A stretch of DNA of 32,651 bases from the NCBI RefSeq assembly GCF_005869855.1, contig NZ_SZNH01000009.1, positions 71,845 to 104,495 of the forward strand, written 5' to 3'. The notes below the pieces were generated by a model that saw only the letters and a program-made list of their open reading frames with translations, was not told where the DNA came from and made no database searches. Position 1 is the stretch's first letter; each line of letters starts with the position of its first letter. The DNA comes from Nostoc sp. PA-18-2419 (GTDB taxonomy: Bacteria > Cyanobacteriota > Cyanobacteriia > Cyanobacteriales > Nostocaceae). Shown in pieces: positions 1 through 8,029 of this stretch. The translations under genes and the position numbers were made by a program.

Positions 1-67
1 CAGTATTTTCAAAAATGTCAAACTGCCTCATTTCCAGTATCACCCTCACTCCCACAAATGAGCCTAG

Positions 68-514
68 ATGGGTATGTCAATTTATTGGATAGCCATTGCC
101 TTAGACTCTGTCTCTAGTACAGAACACACCTCTGGGTTAACGCTTTTGGCAGAAAGACTATTGCAAGAATTCGCAATGTTTTTGAAAGTTGTTCTGGAAG
201 GCATTGCAATTTTAACAGTTGCGATCGCTGTGATTCTTACACTCCGAAAAATCTTGCGTTTCTGGAGACGCGATCGGGTTCTCCAAGAAACAATCCGTTT
301 AGAACTGGGAGTCGTATTAGCCTTAGCGCTGGAATTTCTCTTAGCTGCCGATATCGTCGGCACAGCTATTTCCCCCTCGTGGGATGCAGTGGCAAAACTT
401 GCGGCGATTACTGGAATCCGTACCTTTCTTAACTTCTTTCTACAACGAGAAGTACGAGAATTACGAGAAACAGCCCATCCTCTTGATAACGAAGTCAGTG
501 AAAAACTCAGATGA
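68..514 (+). CDS. DUF1622 family membrane protein
   Basis: A 148-residue membrane protein. I see two long hydrophobic segments, at about residues 36-62 (followed by a basic stretch, RKILRFWRRDR) and 78-102 (LELGVVLALALEFLLAADIV), then a conserved amphipathic segment around TFLNFFL. The layout and the ELGVVLALALEFLLAADI-type second helix match the DUF1622 family, widespread small inner-membrane proteins of unknown function. The start is uncertain: ATG at 68 and ATG at 74 are both possible and neither has a strong ribosome binding site. It stands alone, with 172 bp before the next gene. The upstream neighbour lies outside the window. Confidence 0.75.
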   Translation: MGMSIYWIAIALDSVSSTEHTSGLTLLAERLLQEFAMFLKVVLEGIAILTVAIAVILTLRKILRFWRRDRVLQETIRLELGVVLALALEFLLAADIVGTAISPSWDAVAKLAAITGIRTFLNFFLQREVRELRETAHPLDNEVSEKLR

Positions 515-686
515 ATTAGCAATCTATGTGCAGGAACATGAGTAATCCTGGGCAGGCTTGTAAAGGTGAAATCCTTGGAACGGGTGGAGTGTGGTGTAGG
601 AGCAAGCCATAACAATAGTTGACTGTTTATACCTTGCCCAAAGGGCATTAACCAAGCTAATCATTCATACTTCAAGGAGATTAATT

Positions 687-1256
687 ATGCAGTTTCATAA
701 ACTTGTCATCAGTATAACCTTAGCGATCGCTGCCACCACTGCTATACAATCAGCAACTAACACCTCAACCAAAGCCGAAAGCATTTCAATCGACCAATCT
801 GAGCAAACCTTCTTTAATCACCCTCCACAGTTAATTCGGGCTGCTGCCCCTCAAACTGCAAGAGACACATCCTCTACTTATGAATTTACGCTGACCGTTC
901 CTAAAGATGCAGGACAACCTTTGAAAGCAGTTAAAATTGCTCAGGCGAAAAATCTAGAAACAATCAAATTTGATATCAACAAGAGCAAAGCCTTTGCCAG
1001 TGAGCGGTTTGCAGCCGGACCGGAAATCCGATTAGCCAGTATTGGCGGCAACGATCAGCCTTCCACCTTAGGTGAAGCGATCGTTGTGTTCGATCAACCT
1101 GTGCAACCTGGTAGTACTGTCACAGTTGCACTTGCAGCCCAGAAAAATCCCAGTTTGGATGGTGTTTATCTGTTCGGTGTGACTGCATATCCAGTGGGAG
1201 ACAATGGGCTGGGTCAGTTCTTAGGCTATGGACGCATTAACTTTTACAACAACTAG
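687..1256 (+). CDS. DUF2808 domain exported protein
   Basis: A 189-residue secreted protein. Residues 1-30 form a signal peptide (MQFHKLVISITLAIAATTA, then a small-residue stretch). The body contains the DUF2808 pattern: FNHPPQLI near residue 43, a beta-rich centre (YEFTLTVPKDAG, PLKAVKIAQ), the FDQPVQPGSTVTVAL stretch near residue 143, and a C-terminal YLFGVTAYPVG plus YGRINFY. DUF2808 proteins are mostly cyanobacterial and probably periplasmic or outer-envelope; no biochemical role is established. The start is supported by AAGGAGA about 8 bases upstream of the ATG at 687. A HIP1 octamer lies inside the signal-peptide codons. Confidence 0.85.
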   Translation: MQFHKLVISITLAIAATTAIQSATNTSTKAESISIDQSEQTFFNHPPQLIRAAAPQTARDTSSTYEFTLTVPKDAGQPLKAVKIAQAKNLETIKFDINKSKAFASERFAAGPEIRLASIGGNDQPSTLGEAIVVFDQPVQPGSTVTVALAAQKNPSLDGVYLFGVTAYPVGDNGLGQFLGYGRINFYNN

Positions 1257-1310
1257 AATTGCACATATTGCGAGTAAAGCTTATAGCTGCAATAACCAAT
1301 AAGCAAAAGG

Positions 1311-1540
1311 ACACTAAATCGTTCGTCTATTCAACACGAATTGATATTCTCGCAGCAATGCGATCGCAAGTGAATACCTTACTGAATCAAAGTTTAGCAA
1401 CTGCGATCAATTTAAAGGGTCAAACAAATATACTCACAGGAATGTCAAAGTTCAAAACTTTCTATCAACTCATGAACTGTTTGATGAAATTGCCTCAATG
1501 GAAGTAGATATTTAGTTGAAGATATTGTTTTTTGAACAAA
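1311..1540 (+). pseudogene. Decayed Dps-type ferritin, N-terminal half only
   Basis: Two reading frames together give the N-terminal part of a Dps miniferritin. The first frame reads STRIDILAAMRSQV then LLNQSLATAINLKGQT, matching the usual Dps start (TRID..., then LLNQ.LA...DLK.Q). The protein should continue with a HWNVKG..FYQLHELFDEIA motif. This appears only after a frame change, as NVKVQNF...HELFDEIA between about 1440 and 1490, ending at a stop near 1520. A weak trace (YLVEDIV) continues in a third frame to about 1540. The ferroxidase His of AHWNVK and the whole C-terminal half are missing. An AAGGA site near 1305 is followed by AAATCG where an ATG would be expected, so the start codon also seems lost. 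The remnant is non-functional. Confidence 0.75.
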
Positions 1541-1569
1541 TATTCCCAATAGTATTGGAGATTAAATAT

Positions 1570-2865
1570 ATGCAATCTGTCGATGTCTATCGCCCTCTGG
1601 GAGCCGGAGAGCAAATCTTCTGGCTTCATGATCGAGCTCATCCTTTACATTTCGCTCTCACTGCCCAAATCAAAGGAAAATTCACGGTTCCTCAACTTCA
1701 GCAAGCACTTCACCTTGTACAGCAAAGGCATCCACTCCTGCGAGTTCGGATTGCTCTGGATGAATCAAAGCACCCTTGGTTTGTCGAACACCCTGCTGAC
1801 ATTCCACTGCGGGTTGTGCACCGCCAATCGGAACAACATTGGCAGCGAGAAGTTGAGCAAGAAATTGCAACGCCCTTTGTCTGGTGGCAAGCTCCGTTAG
1901 TGCGGGTGGTCTTGGTTCACTCCAGCAATAGTGCAGAATTATCAGAATTGATTGTGACATGTCATCACTCAATCGCAGATGGAATTTCTGTGACTTACTT
2001 AATTCGAGATATTTTGCAGGCTATTGCTACACCCACTACCTTCACAGAGTCTTTATTTGTTCCTCCGTCACTAGAGGAGTTGATTGTTGAGAAAGCTCCT
2101 GAAAGGGTTTCTTGGTTAAAACTGCTCCCTAAGTTCATCAGCGATTCCTTCTTGCTTGAGCAACCTGCGAAGCAAAATAACCGTTCATTTGTCAGTTCTA
2201 GTTCGCTTTCAGCCGAAACAACGCGGTTACTCATAGCTCGCTCTCAGCAAGAGCAGACGAGTGTTCATGCTGCGATTTGTGCCGCCTTTCTCTTAGCAGT
2301 CCGCCAGCAAAATCATTCCCAACAGCCCCAGAACATCAACTGTTCGTCACCGATTAATCTCAGACCCTACTTGACATCTGCAAATCAGGAAGATATCAGT
2401 TTTTGTATTAGTGCCGAACGGACATTGCACTTGCTAAGTTCTGGTGCCAATTTCTGGGAAGTTGCTCGTTCTGTTAAACAGCAGCTCAAGCAAAGTATGA
2501 CTTCTAACAAACTGTTTGAGAAGATTTTCCAACTTCAAGAATGGCTGTCTACCAATCCCAGTCCTGATGATGCTTTACAAGCCTTTAAAGACCAGCTGGA
2601 GTATGATATAGCCGTTAGCAATCTCACGCGATTGACGATCACGCAACAGTTTGGAGAATTAGAACTTCAAGCAATATATGGACCTGTTGTGAGGACAGGT
2701 GTGAAAAACGACCGCTTAGTTGGCGTGGCAACTTTGGGAGAGCGGCTATTCTTTACGCTCGTGTGTTCAGAACAAGTGATGCTGCGATCTCAAACGGAAA
2801 CACTTCATCAGGAAGCTATACATCTACTAAATGAGGCGATCGCATCTAACTTTGTTGTAGTCTAA
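1570..2865 (+). CDS. Condensation-domain / PapA-type acyltransferase
   Basis: A 431-residue protein of the chloramphenicol-acetyltransferase-like fold used by NRPS condensation domains and PapA-type acyltransferases. The catalytic HHxxxDG motif is intact as HHSIADG (residues 132-138). Upstream it has the expected PLGAGEQIFWLH start and RHPLLRVRI element; downstream it has CSSPINLRPYL. It is a single free-standing domain with no adenylation or carrier-protein partner nearby, so it more likely transfers an acyl group onto an alcohol or amine than builds a peptide. Substrate unknown. I chose ATG 1570 because TTGGAGA precedes it at good spacing and the family's conserved region begins right after it; an in-frame ATG at 1516 would add 18 unsupported residues. 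It follows the Dps remnant directly. Confidence 0.8.
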   Translation: MQSVDVYRPLGAGEQIFWLHDRAHPLHFALTAQIKGKFTVPQLQQALHLVQQRHPLLRVRIALDESKHPWFVEHPADIPLRVVHRQSEQHWQREVEQEIATPFVWWQAPLVRVVLVHSSNSAELSELIVTCHHSIADGISVTYLIRDILQAIATPTTFTESLFVPPSLEELIVEKAPERVSWLKLLPKFISDSFLLEQPAKQNNRSFVSSSSLSAETTRLLIARSQQEQTSVHAAICAAFLLAVRQQNHSQQPQNINCSSPINLRPYLTSANQEDISFCISAERTLHLLSSGANFWEVARSVKQQLKQSMTSNKLFEKIFQLQEWLSTNPSPDDALQAFKDQLEYDIAVSNLTRLTITQQFGELELQAIYGPVVRTGVKNDRLVGVATLGERLFFTLVCSEQVMLRSQTETLHQEAIHLLNEAIASNFVVV

Positions 2866-2956
2866 TAAGCTAATCAACATTGCATATTGCGGTTTACGCT
2901 CCCACTACGATCAATGAATGATGTCTATTGAAGTTTTCTACTTAGGAGGAATAAAG

Positions 2957-3364
2957 ATGAAGATTGCTCAATATGGGACAACTATTGTAGTCATCCATAC
3001 GCTTACTAACGGATTACATGGTTTAGCACATGTAGAAATCCCTGTTGCTCTGTCTTTGCTTCAAAGTTCGTTTGTGATTTTTGTGATTTTTCTGACTCCC
3101 ATCGTTGCAGCCGTTTTACTTTGGACACAATTCTACCGCCTTGGTAGCTGGCTGCTGCTCTTTTCAATGGCAGGATCGCTGCTTTTTGCAATCTACAATC
3201 ATTTGATTGTAATTAGCCCCGATCATGTTTCTCAGGTTTCCTTCGCAGGTTGGGGTCTGCTTTTCCAAGTCACAGCTATCCTCATATTAATTGTCGATGG
3301 ATTGGGATGTTGGATTAGCGGATGGGCATTGAAAGGGACTCGGCAACAACAGAAGGTTATATAA
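2957..3364 (+). CDS. Small four-helix membrane protein, unknown function
   Basis: A 135-residue integral membrane protein I cannot assign to a named family. Four hydrophobic segments are visible: about residues 5-25, 30-56 (SSFVIFVIFLTPIVAAVLL), 62-85 (LGSWLLLFSMAGSLLFAI) and 97-125 (AGWGLLFQVTAILILIVDGL). Two histidines sit in the first helix and loop (HTLTNGLHGLAH). The start at 2957 is set by a strong TAGGAGGA site 7-8 bases upstream; an ATG at 2918 lacks one. It lies 76 bp ahead of the UspA gene on the same strand, so the two may be co-transcribed. Confidence 0.7.
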   Translation: MKIAQYGTTIVVIHTLTNGLHGLAHVEIPVALSLLQSSFVIFVIFLTPIVAAVLLWTQFYRLGSWLLLFSMAGSLLFAIYNHLIVISPDHVSQVSFAGWGLLFQVTAILILIVDGLGCWISGWALKGTRQQQKVI

Positions 3365-3440
3365 GTTTTCAAGGGTGATAAGTTCCTCAAATATTTTCTT
3401 TAAAGCCATTGTTTCAAGATTGTTTAATTCAGGAGATTCT

Positions 3441-3968
3441 ATGTTTCGCAAGATTCTAGTTGCAATTGACCGTTCACCAAATGGCAAGGCTATTTTTAAT
3501 GAAGCGCTTGCTCTGGCGAAGGTAACTAAAGCAAGCCTGATGCTATTGCATGTCCTGTCTAGTGATGAAAACGATAGCCCCCAAATCCCTACACTGACTA
3601 CCCTGCAATATTACCCATTAGATAGAGAACTTCTAGAGGATTATTGGAAACAATGGCAAACTTACGAAGAACAAGGTTTCAAATTATTGCGATCGTATAC
3701 AGAGGAAGCAACCAATGCAGGGGTAAGTACTGAATTCACGCAAAATTCTGGCAATCCCAGTCGAAATATCTGTGAAGTTGCTCAAACTTGGGGTGCTAAC
3801 CTAATTGTTGTCGGTCATCGAGGACGTTCTGGCTTGAATGAGTTGATTTTAGGCAGTGTGAGTAATTATGTGTTTCACCATGCTCCTTGTTCTGTGTATG
3901 TCGTTTATGCTCCAGTTACTCTCAAATTTGAAGCACATATAATTAATCAAACCCAGGTAGTTCATTAA
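3441..3968 (+). CDS. Universal stress protein (UspA family)
   Basis: A 175-residue single-domain UspA protein. It begins with the typical MFRKILVAIDRSPNGKAIF strand-loop (Asp10 in the nucleotide pocket) and ends with the ATP-binding signature G-x2-G-x9-G-S as GHRG (125-128) then GS (138-139), followed by VFHHAPCSVYVV. The intact signature predicts the ATP-binding class. It carries about 25 more residues than a minimal UspA between strands 2 and 3 (QIPTLTTLQYYPLDREL) and a short C-terminal tail. CAGGAGA lies 5-6 bases before ATG 3441 and decides the start. Its position next to the PTOX gene suits a role in redox or energy stress, which is an inference. Confidence 0.9.
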   Translation: MFRKILVAIDRSPNGKAIFNEALALAKVTKASLMLLHVLSSDENDSPQIPTLTTLQYYPLDRELLEDYWKQWQTYEEQGFKLLRSYTEEATNAGVSTEFTQNSGNPSRNICEVAQTWGANLIVVGHRGRSGLNELILGSVSNYVFHHAPCSVYVVYAPVTLKFEAHIINQTQVVH

Positions 3969-4172
3969 GTTTAGATAATCACTCAAGTAGCAAATCTGAT
4001 TATTGAACCAGCAAAAACAGGAGCTTCAAGCTAGAATTTAGTAGCCTTAATTATTTATTAGAATGAGTCAAACCTATGCAGACGTAGGGTTGACGCCGGA
4101 AAACAAACCTACATCTATCGGCTTTCAGAATTAGCTAATCAGTAATGTATTCTGATTTTGGAGGAATCCACC

Positions 4173-4865
4173 ATGAAAGTTTTGATTAGAGCGATCGTCA
4201 GTTTTTTCGTATTCATTGTTGATATTGTGTACGGAAATCGTTCCTACGCTCGGTTTTATATGTTGGAAACCATCGCCCGCGTTCCTTACTTTTCTTATCT
4301 ATCGGTATTGCATTTTTATGAGACGCTGGGTTACTGGCGCAAAGCTGACTTGTTAAAAGTTCACTTTGCTGAAACCTGGAACGAATTACATCATTTGTTG
4401 ATTATGGAATCCCTGGGCGGCGGTAGCCTCTGGATTGATCGCTTCATCGCTCAACATGTTGCTGTGGCTTACTACTGGGTGGTTGTGCCGATTTACATGT
4501 TGTTTCCTGCTTACGCCTACTACCTGATGGAACTGATTGAAGGTCATGCTTACCACACTTATGACGAATACTTGCAAACCAATGAAGCCCAACTCAAAGC
4601 TCAAAAAGCGCCCCAGGTTGCAATCAACTTCTACCGCGATGGCGATCTCTATATGTTTGATGAAGTTCAGACTGCACCAGGTCATGACTTTCGCCGTCCC
4701 AAAGTAGATAATCTATACGACGTGTTTGTGAACATCCGTGATGACGAATCCGAACATGTGAAAACTATGGTGGCACTCCAGAAACCAGAAGCACGACTAA
4801 CTTTCAAAAGTCCACATACAGTTTTTGAAGTGACAAAAGTTTTATCAAGCGAAGCAGAAGTTTGA
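4173..4865 (+). CDS. Plastoquinol terminal oxidase (alternative oxidase family)
   Basis: A 230-residue di-iron quinol oxidase of the AOX/PTOX family. It oxidises plastoquinol and reduces oxygen to water without pumping protons, acting as a safety valve on the thylakoid or cytoplasmic membrane. All six iron ligands are visible: Glu32 (LETIARVPYF), Glu71 and His74 (NELHH), Glu123 (ELIEGHAYHTYDEY) and Glu192 with His195 (DESEH). The sequence is of the IMMUTANS/plastid kind (GGGSLWIDRF, ELIEGHAYHTYDEYL). GGAGGAATCCACC sets the start at 4173. It stands 52 bp upstream of a dehydrogenase gene and may share its transcript. A remnant of a second copy's 3' end lies at 6587-6652. Confidence 0.93.
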   Translation: MKVLIRAIVSFFVFIVDIVYGNRSYARFYMLETIARVPYFSYLSVLHFYETLGYWRKADLLKVHFAETWNELHHLLIMESLGGGSLWIDRFIAQHVAVAYYWVVVPIYMLFPAYAYYLMELIEGHAYHTYDEYLQTNEAQLKAQKAPQVAINFYRDGDLYMFDEVQTAPGHDFRRPKVDNLYDVFVNIRDDESEHVKTMVALQKPEARLTFKSPHTVFEVTKVLSSEAEV

Positions 4866-4917
4866 GGAGATAATTACTAATAATAAATTATCCAATTTCT
4901 AATCGACGGTATCGAAT

Positions 4918-5661
4918 ATGAACTACATACTCAAAAATAAACGCGCACTGATCACCGGAGGAAGTCGCGGTATCGGGGCGGCGATCGTTAAGCGTTTGGC
5001 AACTGAAGGTGCTGATGTCGCCTTCACCTATACCAGCTCACCCGATCGCGCCAAGGAAATCGCCGAAGCAGTGCAGGCGCTCGGCGTTCAGGCTTTGTCC
5101 ATCCAAGCTGATAGTGCTGAAGCTAGTGAGGTAGTGGCTGCTGTTGAACAGACAATAGAGAAATTGGGCGGCATTGATATCCTTGTAAATAACGCAGGTG
5201 TAGCGCAGATGGCTCCTATCGATGAGTTCACGCTTGCGGACTTTGATCGCACCTTTGCTATTAATGTGCGTGCCGTATTTGTGGCAACCCAAGCCGCAGT
5301 CAAGCATATGCAAGAAGGCGGACGCATCATCAACATTGGCAGCACCAACGCCGAACGTGTCTCATTTGCCGGCGCCTCTGTTTATGCCATGAGTAAATCT
5401 GCTTTGCAAGGGCTTGTGCAAGGGCTGGCGCGTGACCTCGGCCCACGTGGAATTACGATCAATAACGTCCAGCCCGGACCGATCGCTACTGATATGAATC
5501 CCCCAGAGGGTGAGTTTGCCGAGATGCTCAAAAAGCAGCTAGCACTGCCCCGCTACGGTACTGTTGAGGAGGTTGCAGGGATGGTCGCTTATCTGGCTGG
5601 GCCAGAGGCAGCTTACATCACTGGTGCAAACCTAATGATTGATGGAGGATTCAGCGCCTAA
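4918..5661 (+). CDS. SDR family oxidoreductase (FabG/BdcA-like)
   Basis: A 247-residue classical short-chain dehydrogenase. Cofactor loop TGGSRGIG is at residues 13-20, NNAG at 91-94, catalytic Ser142 and YAMSK (Tyr156, Lys160), and the C-terminal GxxxxIDGG as GANLMIDGGFSA. The absence of an acidic residue after strand 2 (TYTSSPDRAK) suggests NADPH. The closest match I recall is the BdcA-type branch (IGSTNAERVSFAG, ARDLGPRGITINNVQPGPI), a proteobacterial-looking group, and the gene's GC content looks higher than that of its neighbours, so acquisition by transfer is plausible. It has only a weak ribosome binding site and follows PTOX by 52 bp, so translational coupling or read-through is likely. 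The natural substrate cannot be read from sequence. Confidence 0.88.
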   Translation: MNYILKNKRALITGGSRGIGAAIVKRLATEGADVAFTYTSSPDRAKEIAEAVQALGVQALSIQADSAEASEVVAAVEQTIEKLGGIDILVNNAGVAQMAPIDEFTLADFDRTFAINVRAVFVATQAAVKHMQEGGRIINIGSTNAERVSFAGASVYAMSKSALQGLVQGLARDLGPRGITINNVQPGPIATDMNPPEGEFAEMLKKQLALPRYGTVEEVAGMVAYLAGPEAAYITGANLMIDGGFSA

Positions 5662-5671
5662 GTGCCACTGG

Positions 5672-5804
5672 TGTAGCGAATTGCAAACATCAATCCTCAA
5701 AACCGCGTATCCTCACCCATCAGTGATACACTAACTGCAAGTATACTGTAACCCATAGTCAGAGCTATTTTTAGCTTCTTGAGTGAAATCAGCAATTCGC
5801 TACA
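5672..5804. repeat. Perfect 13-bp inverted repeat, spaced 107 bp
   Basis: TGTAGCGAATTGC at 5672-5684 is repeated as its exact complement GCAATTCGCTACA at 5792-5804. With a two-base gap the match extends outward (CACT on the left, AGTG on the right). It starts 10 bp after the SDR stop codon. The spacing and length fit a small MITE-like element or its remnant; there is no coding potential inside. Confidence 0.6.
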
Positions 5805-5891
5805 AGTGAGGAATAACGACCATATTTATCTGAACTTGTCAATGACTATATTCAGTGTATTTCCAGTATGTGGAATCCCAAGGAGGTACCT

Positions 5892-6470
5892 TTGTCAAAG
5901 ATTTACTTTTATTTATATATCTGGTTAAAACAGTACCGGATGTCGGTTGGTGGAATGCTACTGGCGATCGCCCTCATAGGCTGTAATGACTCTGTGAAAT
6001 CACAGCCACCTTCCGTGAATACCCCATCGGTTGAAAATTTCATCGCCTCCACTCCCACACCGTCACCAGCCTCTCCGACACAAAGCCCTGCTAGTGCTGA
6101 GCCGGGGCAGCAAGCAATCCAAGTGATTCGTGACTATTATAGTGCGATCGCCCGTCGAGACTATAGACAAGCTTACTCGGTTTGGGACGGAGATGGGGCT
6201 GCTAGCAAGCAATCGTTTGACCAGTTCAAGCAAGGTTTTGCCAACACCACATCTGTTGCTGTAGAGATTGGAAAACCTGGTAGACCAGACCCAGGGGCAG
6301 GCTCAACCTACATTCAGATTCCGGTTACTATAACTGCGATCGCAACTGATGGAACTCCACAGCGATTTCGGGGCAGCTATGTTCTCAGACGAGTCAATGA
6401 TGTTCCTGGCTCAACTCCAGAGCAGCGAAAATGGCATCTCTACTCGGCGAGAATTACTCAAGTCAAGTAG
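5892..6470 (+). CDS. Putative lipoprotein with NTF2-like fold
   Basis: A roughly 192-residue exported protein. A hydrophobic stretch ends in a lipobox (MLLAIALIGCN), so the mature protein should be lipid-anchored at that Cys. A Pro/Ser/Thr-rich linker follows (TPTPSPASPTQSPAS), then a domain starting IQVIRDYYSAIARRDYRQAY with a later WHLYSARI. That pattern resembles SnoaL/NTF2-like domains of cyanobacterial lipoproteins. The start is a choice between ATG 5868, TTG 5892 and ATG 5940. AAGGAGGT at 5880-5887 sits 4 bases before TTG 5892 and lies inside the reading frame that would begin at 5868, which favours TTG 5892. Function unknown. Confidence 0.65.
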   Translation: MSKIYFYLYIWLKQYRMSVGGMLLAIALIGCNDSVKSQPPSVNTPSVENFIASTPTPSPASPTQSPASAEPGQQAIQVIRDYYSAIARRDYRQAYSVWDGDGAASKQSFDQFKQGFANTTSVAVEIGKPGRPDPGAGSTYIQIPVTITAIATDGTPQRFRGSYVLRRVNDVPGSTPEQRKWHLYSARITQVK

Positions 6471-6586
6471 CCTGTAGCAAAACGCTGGTTTGGCAAGATT
6501 CAAGGCTAAAACCAGCTTTGCTTCAACGCAAAGAAAATACAACTGAAGTGGGATTGAGAGATTTCAAATGATAACCACAGGTATAG

Positions 6587-6652
6587 CGAACCTTCAAAAG
6601 TCCCTATACGGTTTTTGAACTGATGGTTACCAGCACAGATAAAATAGGTTAA
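6587..6652 (+). pseudogene. Remnant of a second PTOX gene (last ~13 codons)
   Basis: The stretch reads RTFKSPYTVFEL, almost identical to RLTFKSPHTVFEV at the end of the intact PTOX gene, and the DNA matches closely (TTCAAAAGTCC, then GTTTTTGAA). Nothing upstream resembles the rest of PTOX, so only the 3' end of an older copy survives. Just downstream, CAGATAAAATAGGTT at about 6636 recurs with one difference at about 12714, beside the Crp gene. That suggests the lost PTOX copy once lay next to a Crp gene. Confidence 0.7.
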
Positions 6653-6755
6653 TTCTAGAGGATACTATGCACTTTTTATTAGCCTAAGAGGCATGATATT
6701 GGGCAATCGCCCTCAACCGCACTATCATCCTCTTTAACAGTAATCAGATTGCGAA

Positions 6756-7325
6756 ATGCTAGAGATCGAATTCACTCAAAAGCATGATGTGGAAGTTCAA
6801 TTCGCCGCACAAGTGCTGCAAGACCTTGCGTCTCGGTTTGACTTGGAACCATTTCTCTTCACGCACCGCATTCGCCTCGATCCCGCTCTCGGACGTGGTG
6901 GCGTAAGTCATCCAATTCTATCGCTTGGTATCATGCACGCTAGAGACCCAGACCGTTTTCTCTCAGTGTTTCTTCATGAGCAGATGCATTGGTTTTTGTG
7001 CATGTGTGACCTGAGTGCTGTTGATGCTGCTATTAATGAGTTTCGGGCTGGTTGGTCAAATGCACCTGACCCATCAATGCGTGATGAAGTAGGGGTAGAT
7101 GAGTATTCTACGTATCTTCATTTTGCAGTGAACTGGTTAGAGCTTGATTCACTTTCTACATTACTTGGTGCTATCCGCGCCCGTGAAGTTTTGTCTAGTC
7201 ACCCGTTCTATCGTTGGATCAACTCATGCGTGCTTCGCGATACAAACAAAATTGCTGCTGTTATGGCTCGACATGGTTTATTGCGTCAAGATGCTCGGTT
7301 GTTGCGCCCAAGTCAAAGTTCATGA
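6756..7325 (+). CDS. HExxH-containing protein, putative metallopeptidase-like
   Basis: A 189-residue soluble protein I do not recognise by name. It contains HEQMH (residues 74-78) in a helix-like context (FLSVFLHEQMHWFLCM), the zincin metal-binding signature. An acidic cluster follows about 45 residues later (DEVGVDEYSTYLHF) and could supply a third ligand. No signal peptide or membrane segment is visible. Length and motif would fit a small gluzincin-like domain, but the fold cannot be confirmed from the motif. It is flanked by remnants (a PTOX 3' end upstream, a Crp 3' end downstream), so it probably arrived by insertion into an older gene pair. ATG 6756 has only a weak ribosome binding site. 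Confidence 0.6.
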   Translation: MLEIEFTQKHDVEVQFAAQVLQDLASRFDLEPFLFTHRIRLDPALGRGGVSHPILSLGIMHARDPDRFLSVFLHEQMHWFLCMCDLSAVDAAINEFRAGWSNAPDPSMRDEVGVDEYSTYLHFAVNWLELDSLSTLLGAIRAREVLSSHPFYRWINSCVLRDTNKIAAVMARHGLLRQDARLLRPSQSS

Positions 7326-7490
7326 CACTCTCTAGTACTCTGTCACAGTAACTTTGCATGGTGGCAAGCTGGGGAGGCAAGGGAGGAAAAAGCGTCATTG
7401 AACAACCACTGCTTTCTTTACCTGTTGCACCTGTTTCCTTGCTCTCCCTGCTCGACCTACATAGCAATTTTGGGTTGCCAAACCACTAGA

Positions 7491-7603
7491 CTATACATCG
7501 TATTCAGCTTGGGCGATCGCAAGCGCATCTAACTTCGCCTACTCTAACATCAGAACTTTACTACCTGGATAATAATCGGTGATCGCCTAGATTTGCTCGA
7601 ACA
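7491..7603 (-). pseudogene. Remnant of a Crp-type regulator, C-terminal end
   Basis: On the minus strand this reads FEQI*AITDYYPGSKVLML, then E*AKLDA, then IAQAEYDV and a stop. It aligns with the last 34 or so codons of the intact Crp gene (FKQIQAIVTYHRGGKILVL, DQAKLDAIAQGGYNL). Two internal stops replace glutamine codons and there is a two-codon insertion before IAQ. The rest of the gene is absent. The remaining 400 bp between the flanking genes hold only purine-rich repeat-like DNA near 7360-7400 and AT-rich sequence. Confidence 0.75.
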
Positions 7604-7733
7604 AACATATCTAGCAAGGTAACAACTACAATCAAAAATCTTTACTGCTCAAATGTCATTAAATAATTCACCAACAAAATGAATAGAAGATTGGGTGAAA
7701 CTCAAAACATTTAACTTGTCAGGAGAAATTCGA

Positions 7734-8015
7734 ATGAAACTATCACTATCAACAAATTGGATAGCAAGTATTAGTTTACTTATCGGCACTTATGCTTTAG
7801 GAATTGCTGTATCTCAAGTTAACTTCAAGGCTTCTGCTACGGCACCAGATATTGCCCCAGGATTGACTAAACTTGGCAACAAATCTTATTTACTGACTTG
7901 GACAGACAATTCTGTTGTATATGTCTCTTGCTATCCCACAGTTAAACCCAAAATGAAGCCTGCACCAATTAAGGAAACACCAAATCGGTATATCCTTACC
8001 TGTAAAAATAAATAG
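7734..8015 (+). CDS. Small secreted protein, unknown function
   Basis: A 93-residue protein with an N-terminal signal peptide or anchor (WIASISLLIGTYALGIAVS) and a mature part of about 65 residues. The mature part has two cysteines (YVSCYP and ILTCKN) that could form a disulphide outside the cytoplasm. No family recognised. CAGGAGAA stands 7 bases before ATG 7734 and fixes the start; a GTG at 7695 would put hydrophilic residues ahead of the signal. It is 14 bp upstream of the DUF4278 gene, so the two form an operon. Confidence 0.65.
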   Translation: MKLSLSTNWIASISLLIGTYALGIAVSQVNFKASATAPDIAPGLTKLGNKSYLLTWTDNSVVYVSCYPTVKPKMKPAPIKETPNRYILTCKNK

Positions 8016-8029
8016 ATTAGGAGCAAAAA

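Noticed and set aside
82-648. 188-codon minus-strand frame opposite the DUF1622 gene
   Set aside because: Shadow of the DUF1622 gene; composition (Ser/Arg-rich, no motif) is typical of antisense frames.
1259-1507. 82-codon open frame starting at TTG 1259
   Set aside because: Its sequence is the first half of a frameshifted Dps gene; it is reported as a pseudogene, not a real protein.
4090-4120. TTGACG with an ATCTAT 17 bases later upstream of PTOX as a sigma-70-type promoter
   Set aside because: The -10 match is poor, and the segment is part of a hairpin-like sequence (GTAGGGTT and AACCTAC); not supportable without transcript data.
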